Assembly: GCA_014379045.1 (NCBI GenBank)
Contig: JACMMK010000171.1
Coordinates: 1 to 7,181, forward strand
DNA length: 7,181 bases
Direction of reading: 5' to 3'
From: Burkholderiales bacterium
Lineage (GTDB): Bacteria; Pseudomonadota; Gammaproteobacteria; Burkholderiales; CAIKXV01
In this document: piece by piece, positions 1 to 5,188 of the stretch
Numbering within the stretch: the first letter of the stretch is position 1
Layout: each line of letters begins with the position of its first letter
Notes under the pieces: model-generated
The model's input: only the letters and a program-made list of their open reading frames with translations
What the model was told of the DNA's origin: nothing
Database searches by the model: none
Position numbers and translations under genes: made by a program

Positions 1-105
1 CCAGATCCGCACTTGGGGAATGACGTACGTATTTGCATCGCGAAAGCTGAGGGTTTTGACGACGCACTTCGGCAAACTGAAAGAAGCCTTTTAGGCGGTC
101 AATGA
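1..105 (+). CDS. C-terminal tail of a gene cut by the left edge, possibly a class I/II PLP aminotransferase
   Basis: Reading from base 1 gives 34 codons and then TGA at 103-105. The tail contains NDVRICIAKAEGFDDALRQ followed by a short helix-like end. A segment of the form 'VRIxIA...(F/L)DeAL' followed by a final amphipathic helix is how many fold-type I aminotransferases end, where the Arg-containing strand precedes the last helix. This is pattern recognition on a short piece, not a domain hit. Another frame (2-94) is also open to the edge and ends with TTHFGKLKEAF, so frame choice is uncertain; I prefer frame 1 because its residue pattern looks more protein-like. The gene would converge on the GntR gene to its right, so it is probably not part of the same operon. 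Confidence 0.33.
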   Translation, partial: PDPHLGNDVRICIAKAEGFDDALRQTERSLLGGQ

Positions 106-427
106 TGTGCGCGGGCGTTGGCACATTCCGCATACGCATCAACCCCCGATCATCTAGCGGCACATCGATACGTGCTTCGCACTCCAACGCGTGGAATCAC
201 CAACGGCGCGCCAGTTTCTCTCTACCCGACGTCGCGGGCTTGCGTTTTTGGACCGTCGCAATTTATGTGAACTTCTGCACTCCCCGACGCGCTGCCGAGC
301 TTTATGTGGCGCTCGCCTGCCCGCATCCTTGACCTCTCGAATACATGAACTACCTCCTGGTGGTCCAAGTGTTCGTCCGCACCGCCGGGTGGCCGGGTAG
401 AAATTACTGGATCACCACAAATAGAAT
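106..427. other. Gene-free stretch between two converging 3' ends
   Basis: This 322-bp interval lies between the putative + strand tail ending at 105 and the - strand regulator ending at 428. Short ORFs exist on both strands but have no ribosome binding site, no recognisable motif and poor codon character. Because both flanking genes end here, terminators would be expected, but I found no strong GC stem followed by a T-run. Only weak 4-bp stems are visible, such as GTGC-TTC-GCAC at 172-182. I see no tRNA, repeat or mobile-element end. Confidence 0.5.
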
Positions 428-1105
428 TCAGCCGTGGAACAGGTTCCGGTGCGCATAGGTGAGGTGGATCACCACGGCTTGCCGTGCGGCGGTCGCATCG
501 CGCTTCTTCAGCGCCTCGACGATCGCCCGGTGCTGCTTCTGATATTCGATACGCAACGTTTCGGTGACGATCCGGTCGCGCAGCTTGCCGAAATCGGCAT
601 GTTGCCGTGCTTCGTGGAACAGCTCGTAGATGCGGGTGATCAGTTCGTTGCGCGCGGCGGCTGCCAAGGTCAGATGGAACGCGGCGTCCCAGGATTCGAA
701 CTCGTCCAGCGTGACGGCTCGCTCCGAACGGTCGAGGCAATGGTCCATCCGATCGTAGTCGGCAGGCGTCGCATTGACGACGATCAGTTCGACGGCCGCG
801 GGTTCGATACGCAGTCTGGCTTCCATCAACTCGGCCGGACTTGCGCGACGCGCAGTTGCGGCTTGCGCAGTCGCCTGAGACGGCGCGGCGACGAACGTTC
901 CGCGCCCGACCTCGCGGCGGATGCGGCCTTCGGCTTCGAGATCGGCCAACGTGCGGCGCACCGCGTTGCGGGGCAGACCGAAACGCTCGGCGAACGCACG
1001 TTCAGTCGGAAGCCGATCGCCTGTTGTAGCGCCGTCCCCTGCATGAGACAGAACGAAGGCGCGTAGATCGCGGGTCGAATCGCGGGAACGGATGCGGGAG
1101 GCCAT
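428..1105 (-). CDS. GntR-family transcriptional regulator, FadR/FCD subfamily
   Basis: A 225-residue cytoplasmic DNA-binding repressor or activator. Residues about 10-73 form the GntR winged helix: LPTERAFAERFGLPRNAVRR (32-51) contains the helix-turn-helix, followed by LADLEAEGRI and the wing GRGTFV (67-72). Residues about 90-222 form an all-helical FCD ligand-binding domain. The expected metal and carboxylate ligands are visible: D140 and H144 (WDAAFH), H192 (QKQHRAI) and H214 (VIHLTYAH). FCD proteins of this type usually bind small organic acids through such a metal site. The start at 1105 gives the usual family length; the same frame stays open far upstream, but that extension crosses the intergenic region and the divergent hydrolase gene. 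The ribosome site is weak (AGG about 12 bases upstream). An AACCAAT/ATTGGTT inverted repeat lies 17 bases upstream of the start, so autorepression is likely. It is divergent to the catabolic gene series and probably controls it; the effector is unknown. Confidence 0.93.
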   Translation of the reverse strand: MASRIRSRDSTRDLRAFVLSHAGDGATTGDRLPTERAFAERFGLPRNAVRRTLADLEAEGRIRREVGRGTFVAAPSQATAQAATARRASPAELMEARLRIEPAAVELIVVNATPADYDRMDHCLDRSERAVTLDEFESWDAAFHLTLAAAARNELITRIYELFHEARQHADFGKLRDRIVTETLRIEYQKQHRAIVEALKKRDATAARQAVVIHLTYAHRNLFHG

Positions 1106-1121
1106 GTCAGATCGCAACCTA

Positions 1122-1141
1122 AACCAATTTGGCGATTGGTT
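1122..1141. promoter_or_regulatory. Inverted repeat AACCAAT-N6-ATTGGTT, probable GntR operator next to its own gene
   Basis: The arms at 1122-1128 and 1135-1141 are perfect 7-bp complements with a 6-bp spacer (TTGGCG). The site lies 17 bases upstream of the regulator's start codon on the - strand, where a bound protein would block the promoter or early transcription of the regulator. The right arm extends to CGATTGGTT, a 9-mer repeated exactly at 1274-1282 by the hydrolase promoter. That sharing supports one protein recognising both ends. That the protein is the neighbouring GntR regulator is inference. Confidence 0.6.
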
Positions 1142-1170
1142 CAAATCGAGTGCAGCGGGTGAAGGACGGT

Positions 1171-1185
1171 TGGTGCAGCGCACCA
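1171..1185. promoter_or_regulatory. Perfect palindrome TGGTGC-AGC-GCACCA
   Basis: Two 6-bp arms (1171-1176 and 1180-1185) are exact complements around a 3-bp centre. The TGGT...ACCA outline resembles operators of FadR-like GntR proteins, which commonly read TGGT and ACCA half-sites. It lies roughly mid-way in the intergenic region, upstream of both likely promoters. It may be a second operator class for the same regulator, or a site for a different protein. Confidence 0.45.
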
Positions 1186-1234
1186 GAAATCCCGTTCGTT
1201 TGCCAAGTGTCGGCTGGGGAAGACGGCAACGTGA

Positions 1235-1259
1235 ATTGGTTAACTCCGATCGAACCAAT
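1235..1259. promoter_or_regulatory. Inverted repeat ATTGGTT-N11-AACCAAT upstream of the hydrolase promoter
   Basis: The arms at 1235-1241 and 1253-1259 are perfect 7-bp complements with an 11-bp spacer. They face the opposite way from the 1122-1141 pair. The right arm ends 10 bases before the candidate -35 box at 1270. Together with the copy at 1276-1282 it brackets the candidate -35 box, consistent with control of the catabolic genes. Confidence 0.55.
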
Positions 1260-1269
1260 ACGGAAATTG

Positions 1270-1299
1270 TTGACGATTGGTTGATATGATCGCTAGCAT
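1270..1299 (+). promoter_or_regulatory. Candidate sigma-70 promoter of the hydrolase cluster with a half-site inside the spacer
   Basis: TTGACG (1270-1275) matches five of six bases of the -35 consensus. TAGCAT (1294-1299) is a weak -10 with an 18-bp spacer. The heptamer ATTGGTT at 1276-1282 directly abuts the -35 box, so a protein bound there would occlude RNA polymerase. The start would fall near 1306, giving an untranslated leader of about 70 bases before the ATG at 1375. The -10 quality is poor, so the exact start is uncertain. Confidence 0.4.
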
Positions 1300-1374
1300 A
1301 GCTGTACGCGATAGAACTCGCCCCTGACATCACCGGAATGGCGAGCCACCGTAGATCGTGGACCGGAGGTTCGA

Positions 1375-2499
1375 ATGACCGCAACGCACGCCGCATCACA
1401 AGGCGACCCACAGCTGCGCTCCGCGCTCGCCCATTGGGCGCCCCGGCTGATCGCGAACGGCATTCCGCTGACCGACTTCCAGGACGTGACCGGCGGCATG
1501 ACGGCATGGAGCGATTGGTGTCGCGCCTGGGTCGCGCGCGGTGAAGTGCATGAAGCGCTCGGTGAACACGATCTCGCACAGGGCCATCGGCTGTCTGCGG
1601 GCGAGCATTTCTCGCGTGCCGCGGTCTGCCATCACTTTGCGAAGTTCGTGTTCGTAGAAGATATCGACCAGATGCGCTCGGCACATGCGAAAGCGGTGGC
1701 CGCACGCCTTAAGGCGCTGCCGCTGATCGATCCGCCGGGAGAGCGTGTCGAGATTCCGTTTCAGGGCAACACGCTCAAGGGCGAACTGCGCAAGCCTTCG
1801 GCGCGTCGCAGCGATGCGTCCGGCAAGGCGGGCAGCGCACGACCGCCGATCGTCGTGATGTGTATGGGCCTCGACTCCTGCAAGGAAGAGATGGACGCGT
1901 ACGAGCGCAACTTCCTCGAACGCGGAATCGCGACGCTCGCCTTCGACGGTCCGGGGCAGGGCGAGGGCGAGTCGGAGTTCGCCATCCAGGGCGACTACGA
2001 GGTGCCGGTGCGTGCGGTGTTCGACTGGCTGCAGACGCGCACCGATATCGATCCAGAGCGCGCAGCGCTGTGGGGCGTGTCGCTCGGCGGCTACTACGCG
2101 CCGCGCGCCGCGGCGTTCGAGAAACGCGCGCGCGCCTGCATCGCGCTGTCGGGGCCCTATAACATGGGCGCGAACTGGGACGGCCTGCCCGAACTCACCC
2201 GTCGCGCCTTCCAGGTGCGCGCCAAGTGTGCGACGGACGACGCGGCCCGACATCACGCGCATACCCTTTCGCTCGAAGGCGTCGCAGGCGACATCACCTG
2301 CCCGCTGTTCATCGTCGCTGGCAAGCAGGACCGGCTGATCCCGTGGCAGGATGCCGAGCGTCTGGCGCGCGAAGCAAGTGGACCGGTCGAACTGCTTCTG
2401 GTCGAGGACGGCAATCACGTCGTCAACAATCGCGCGTATCGGTATCGCACGCAGACGGCCGACTGGATGGCGGCGCAACTGGGGCTGCCGAAATCGTAG
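1375..2499 (+). CDS. Alpha/beta hydrolase, DHPON hydrolase-like (possible C-C bond hydrolase)
   Basis: A 374-residue cytoplasmic hydrolase without a signal peptide. Residues 1-118 form an all-helical N-terminal domain rich in Trp, His and Ala, as in 2,6-dihydropseudooxynicotine hydrolase and the fungal Ayg1-type polyketide-shortening hydrolases. Residues about 122-370 are the alpha/beta hydrolase core. The nucleophile is S236 in GVSLGGYYA, the acid is D319 in AGKQDRLIP and the base is H348 in EDGNHVVNN. The segment after the first core strand, MCMGLDSCKEE (162-172), would form the oxyanion region. The spacings S-D of 83 and D-H of 29 equal those I recall for DHPON hydrolase (S217, D300, H329; 367 residues). 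Residues 142-156 are a polar Ser/Arg/Ala/Gly loop that looks like a small insertion. The start is fixed by GGAGG at 1365-1369, 5 bases upstream. It is the first gene of the series and probably acts on the imported compound or a ring-opened derivative. An esterase or amidase role is also possible; the substrate is unknown. Confidence 0.88.
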   Translation: MTATHAASQGDPQLRSALAHWAPRLIANGIPLTDFQDVTGGMTAWSDWCRAWVARGEVHEALGEHDLAQGHRLSAGEHFSRAAVCHHFAKFVFVEDIDQMRSAHAKAVAARLKALPLIDPPGERVEIPFQGNTLKGELRKPSARRSDASGKAGSARPPIVVMCMGLDSCKEEMDAYERNFLERGIATLAFDGPGQGEGESEFAIQGDYEVPVRAVFDWLQTRTDIDPERAALWGVSLGGYYAPRAAAFEKRARACIALSGPYNMGANWDGLPELTRRAFQVRAKCATDDAARHHAHTLSLEGVAGDITCPLFIVAGKQDRLIPWQDAERLAREASGPVELLLVEDGNHVVNNRAYRYRTQTADWMAAQLGLPKS

Positions 2500-2627
2500 C
2501 ATCGGCAGAGACGGCCGCAGCCACGCAGGCAGGACGGTACGAAAGGCTTCTTGCCACAGCGACCGCCCTTCATACTCGAACAGCGAGACCGCCCGAGCGG
2601 TCCGTGAGCCACCAAAGGAGACTGTCG
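2500..2627 (+). promoter_or_regulatory. Spacer with a hairpin ahead of Bug receptor 1
   Basis: The 128 bp between the hydrolase stop and the receptor start contain one clear stem, GACCGC-CCGA-GCGGTC (2587-2602): 6 bp with a 4-base loop. There is no T-run, so it is not an ordinary intrinsic terminator. It sits 11 bases before the ribosome site AAAGGAG (2614-2620), where it could protect a processed mRNA or adjust translation of the abundant receptor. That role is inference. I saw no convincing promoter here. Confidence 0.35.
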
Positions 2628-3590
2628 ATGAACCCTGCAATCAAGGGCGCCGCACTGACTGCGGCGTGTTCCCTGTCGATGGCCGCACTTGCCCAGGATT
2701 TCCCGAATCGTCCGGTACGCATCGTCGTGCCGTTTTCCGCGGGCAGCGCGACCGATATCCTGGCGCGCACCGCGGGCGCGCGGCTGACCGAGATCTGGGG
2801 CCACCAGGTGCTCACCGACAATCGACCCGGTGCGCTCGGCATCGTCGGCACCGAGCTGATGCTCAAATCGAACCCCGATGGGCATACGCTGTTGATGGTG
2901 TCCTCCGGCCATGCCGCGAACGCGACGCTCGCGGCGAAGTTGCCGTTCGACACGATCAAGGATTTCTCCGGGATCGCGCCGGTCGCGATCGTGCCCAACG
3001 TGATGGTGGTGTCGCCGTCGCTCGGGGTGAAGAACGTGCGCGACCTGGTCGAACTCGCGAAGAAGCGTCCGAACGGACTGCTGTTCGCCTCGGCCGGGAT
3101 CGGCAGTTCCACGCACCTGAACGGCGAAGTCGTGCGCACCGCACTCGGCATCAAGGCGCAGCACGTCCCGTTCAAGGGCGTGCCGGAGGGGCTCACCGAT
3201 ATCCTTGGCGGGCGCGTCGATTTCTTCATGGTGCCGCTGGTCGCGTCGATGAACCAGATCAAGGCCGGCAAGCTGCTCGGACTGGCGGTCGGCACCAACA
3301 AGCGCTCGACGGTGCTGCCCGACCTGCCGACGCTGGTCGAGACGTTTCCGGGCGCGGGCTTCGACGGCTGGTTCGGCCTGCTCGCTTCGTCGAAGACACC
3401 CCGACCGCTCGTCGATCGTCTGAACCGCGACGTCAACAAGGTGTTGGCGCTGCCCGAGGTTCGTGACCTGTTTCTTACGCAGGGCGCCGAGACGATGTCG
3501 ATGAGCGCCGAACAGTTCGACAAGTTCCTCGCCGCGGAAGTGGTGCGTCTGGGCAAGGTCGTGAAGGAATCGGGCGCGAAGGCCGAGTGA
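2628..3590 (+). CDS. Bug/TctC-type periplasmic solute receptor 1
   Basis: A 320-residue tripartite-tricarboxylate-transporter-type substrate-binding protein, normal length for the family. Residues 1-22 are a Sec signal peptide (K6, hydrophobic core, ALA before Q23), so it acts in the periplasm. The family pattern follows: FPNRPVRIVVPF into the first ligand loop SAGSATD (37-43, D43), DNRPGALGIVG (64-74), NPDGHTLLM (82-90), the second ligand loop ASAGIGSSTHLNGE (154-167), HVPFKG (179-184), LGGRVDFFM (193-201) and LPTLVE (233-238). Bug proteins hold a carboxylate or amide ligand in these two loops, mainly through main-chain groups and ordered waters. The first loop is near the usual form with P35 preserved. 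Start choice: AAAGGAG at 2614-2620, 7 bases upstream; the open frame extends further upstream, but that part overlaps the hydrolase and would bury the signal peptide. It is 128 bases after the hydrolase. The ligand is unknown. Confidence 0.93.
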   Translation: MNPAIKGAALTAACSLSMAALAQDFPNRPVRIVVPFSAGSATDILARTAGARLTEIWGHQVLTDNRPGALGIVGTELMLKSNPDGHTLLMVSSGHAANATLAAKLPFDTIKDFSGIAPVAIVPNVMVVSPSLGVKNVRDLVELAKKRPNGLLFASAGIGSSTHLNGEVVRTALGIKAQHVPFKGVPEGLTDILGGRVDFFMVPLVASMNQIKAGKLLGLAVGTNKRSTVLPDLPTLVETFPGAGFDGWFGLLASSKTPRPLVDRLNRDVNKVLALPEVRDLFLTQGAETMSMSAEQFDKFLAAEVVRLGKVVKESGAKAE

Positions 3591-3658
3591 TGCCGAGCGC
3601 ATCGTCGAGCGGTACCGATGGAGTCGCCAGGAAGCTCAACAATGAACGGAGTGCATCG

Positions 3659-4054
3659 ATGAAGCGAGAACACCTGCCGGCCGGCGAAGCGCAGAAAGGC
3701 CGCGCGTATTCCCCGGCCGTCATCACCGAAGGCGGACGGATCGTCTGGCTCGCCGGGCAGACGGCGTTGAAGGATGCCGACGGCCGAGATCTGTCGGGTG
3801 ACTTCGACGCGCAGGCCGGGCGCATCTTCGATCTGCTCGACGCGACGATCGCGCGCGCGGGTGGAACGCTCGCCGACATGGTGACGATGACCGTGTTCAT
3901 CAACGATCCTCGCCACGGCGACCGCTTCGTCGAGCTGCGCGGCAAGCGCTTCTCCGACGGCAAGTATCCGGCAAGCGCGTTGATCACCGTATCGCACTTC
4001 GCGCGACCGGGCATCCTGATCGAGATCCAGGGTATTGCCGTGGTGGCGCAGTGA
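3659..4054 (+). CDS. RidA-like (YjgF/YER057c/UK114) protein lacking the canonical arginine
   Basis: A 131-residue small cytoplasmic protein of the Rid superfamily, normal length, expected to form trimers. Visible family features are YSPAVITEGGRIVWLAGQ (17-34), the helix with QAGRIFDLLDATIARAGG (52-69), VTMTVFIND (75-83), YPASALITV (103-111) and ILIEIQGIAV (119-128) with the conserved Glu E122. In canonical RidA imine/enamine deaminases the motif is PARS with a catalytic Arg; here it is P104-A105-S106-A107, so the Arg position is Ser. It is therefore more like the Rid subgroups without the Arg, some of which sit in aromatic or heterocycle breakdown operons. The start at 3659 is supported by CGGAG at 3647-3651, 7 bases upstream; an ATG at 3587 or 3590 would add a Ser-rich tail unlike the family. 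Its stop overlaps the next start (TGATG), so it is probably translationally coupled to receptor 2. A deaminase role is uncertain. Confidence 0.9.
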   Translation: MKREHLPAGEAQKGRAYSPAVITEGGRIVWLAGQTALKDADGRDLSGDFDAQAGRIFDLLDATIARAGGTLADMVTMTVFINDPRHGDRFVELRGKRFSDGKYPASALITVSHFARPGILIEIQGIAVVAQ

Positions 4055-5088
4055 TGCATCGTGCGCGTAGCGCGTCGCGCATGCGTATCACCCGCGCACG
4101 GCCGGCCTCGACAGCATTGCGTGTTGCGCTCGTCGCGTTGTACGTCTCGTCGTTCGCTCTGGCCGACGTCGCCTGGGCGCAGGCGCCGAAGTATCCGATC
4201 AAGCCGATCCGCATCTACGTCACGCTCGGCCCGGGGTCGGCCGGCGACCTGCTGACGCGCGTGATCGCCGATGGCCTGTCGCGCTCGCTCGGGCAACAGG
4301 TACTGGTCGACAACCGCCCCGGCGCCGGCGGTAACGTCGCCGCCGAACTGGCCGCGAAAGCGGCACCGGACGGGTACACGTTGTTCATCGCGACGATCAG
4401 CACGCACGGCATCAATCCGACGCTGTACTCGAAGCTGAATTTCGATCCGATCAAGGATTTCGCGCCGATCATCCTCGCCGCGTCGAGTCCGAACATGCTG
4501 GTCGTGCACCCGTCGCTGCCGGTGAAGACGGTCAAGGACTTCATCGCGCTGGCGAAGAAGAAGCCGGGCGAACTCACGTTCTCGTCGGGCGGGTCGGGCA
4601 CGTCGCAGCACCTGGCGGGCGAGTTGTTCGGCATGCTGACCGGGACCAAGCTGACGCATATCGCGTACAAGAGCACGCCGCTGTCGGTGAACTCGGTGCT
4701 CTCGGGCGAGACGACCTCGTCGTTCGCGAGCGTCGCGGTCGCCTCCGAGCTCGTGCGCTCGGGCAAGTTGCGCGCACTCGGGGTCACCAATGCGAAGCGC
4801 ATTCCGTCGCTGCCCGAGATGCCGACGATCGCCGAAGCCGGCGTGCCCGGGTTCGAGATCGCCGCCTGGTTCGGGTTCGCTGCGACCGGCGGCACGCCCG
4901 AGCCGATCGTCAATCTGCTCAACGTCGAGATGCGCAAGGTGCTGGCCGACCCCGGCGCGCGCCAGAAGCTCGCGACGCTCGGCATGGAAGTGCTCGACAG
5001 TACGCCGGCGGAATTCGCCGCGCATATCAAGTCGGAGATCGCGCGTTGGGAGAAAGTCGTGCGCGCGTCGGGCGCGAAGGCCGAGTAG
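4054..5088 (+). CDS. Bug/TctC-type periplasmic solute receptor 2
   Basis: A 344-residue receptor from the ATG at 4054. An alternative ATG at 4081 (335 residues) gives a more normal signal peptide length but has no ribosome site. I chose 4054 because it overlaps the preceding stop as TGATG, allowing coupling. The signal peptide has a long basic start (seven Arg before residue 20), a hydrophobic stretch at about 21-37 and cleavage after AWA (42). Mature features: KPIRIYVTLG into the first ligand loop PGSAGD (60-65, D65), DNRPGAGGNVAAE (86-98), APDGYTLFI (104-112), second ligand loop SSGGSGTSQHLAGE (177-190), IAYKST and IPSLPEMPTIAEAG near 250-265. The first loop has L58-G59 where the family usually has a Pro-Phe pair, and the second loop starts SSGGSG rather than the usual (Y/F)ASAG. 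These changes suggest a ligand unlike receptor 1's. No TctA or TctB is nearby, so it may serve a transporter encoded elsewhere or a sensing role. Confidence 0.92.
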   Translation: MHRARSASRMRITRARPASTALRVALVALYVSSFALADVAWAQAPKYPIKPIRIYVTLGPGSAGDLLTRVIADGLSRSLGQQVLVDNRPGAGGNVAAELAAKAAPDGYTLFIATISTHGINPTLYSKLNFDPIKDFAPIILAASSPNMLVVHPSLPVKTVKDFIALAKKKPGELTFSSGGSGTSQHLAGELFGMLTGTKLTHIAYKSTPLSVNSVLSGETTSSFASVAVASELVRSGKLRALGVTNAKRIPSLPEMPTIAEAGVPGFEIAAWFGFAATGGTPEPIVNLLNVEMRKVLADPGARQKLATLGMEVLDSTPAEFAAHIKSEIARWEKVVRASGAKAE

Positions 5089-5188
5089 ACCCTGAAAGGC
5101 TTTGCAGAACACTGTCTCGCCTAACCATTTCAAAGACGTCGGCGCGCGCTCGCAGCGACCGGCTCACCCCTGACCGGAGGAGATCCAG
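5089..5188 (+). other. 100-bp spacer between receptors 2 and 3
   Basis: The gap is long for an operon but holds no recognisable terminator; there is only the trivial AAAG-G-CTTT dyad near 5096-5104. The 3' part carries the strong ribosome site GGAGGAG at 5176-5182. No clear -35/-10 pair was found. Confidence 0.3.

Larger units (their letters stand above)
1106..1374. promoter_or_regulatory. Divergent regulatory region between the GntR gene and the hydrolase cluster
   Basis: This 269-bp region is visibly more AT-rich than its neighbours and must hold promoters for both directions. It contains four exact copies of ATTGGTT or its complement (1122-1128, 1135-1141, 1235-1241, 1253-1259) plus a fifth-position copy at 1276-1282, counting three as ATTGGTT on the + strand and two as AACCAAT. 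It also holds a perfect 6-3-6 palindrome at 1171-1185. The individual sites are listed separately. The strongest ribosome binding site, GGAGG at 1365-1369, sits 5 bases before the hydrolase ATG. A looser dyad ATCGC/GCGAT (1289-1293 and 1308-1312) lies near the predicted transcription start. Confidence 0.75.

Noticed and set aside
409..476. 10-bp direct repeat GGATCACCAC at 409-418 and 467-476
   Set aside because: One copy is coding sequence of the regulator and the other lies just past its stop; short repeats of this size are expected in 7 kb and no element boundary accompanies them.
1106..1705. A 200-residue N-terminal extension of the GntR regulator on the - strand
   Set aside because: It runs across the operator-rich intergenic region and antisense to the hydrolase; the GntR domain begins right after the ATG at 1105 and the 225-residue form is normal length.
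2226..2627. Upstream extension of receptor 1 and the overlapping + frame at 2351-3466
   Set aside because: They overlap the hydrolase in another frame, are Arg/Ala-rich and would place the signal peptide inside the protein.
1396..2640. Long - strand open frame opposite the hydrolase
   Set aside because: An Arg/His-rich shadow of a high-GC gene with no motif; the opposite strand has an intact catalytic triad and ribosome site.
3570..5086. 19 identical bases at the 3' ends of receptors 1 and 2 (3570-3588 and 5068-5086)
   Set aside because: Both encode the family-typical SGAKAE ending with preferred GC-rich codons, and identity stops at once upstream, so shared coding constraint explains it better than recent recombination.
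3475..5133. 552-codon - strand open frame opposite receptor 2 and the Rid gene
   Set aside because: Low-complexity Arg-rich translation typical of antisense frames in GC-rich DNA; both sense genes are clear family members.
5171..5182. Possible new operator repeated before receptor 3 (ACCGGAGG also at 1362-1369)
   Set aside because: The shared bases are the ribosome binding site and its flank, not a regulatory repeat.
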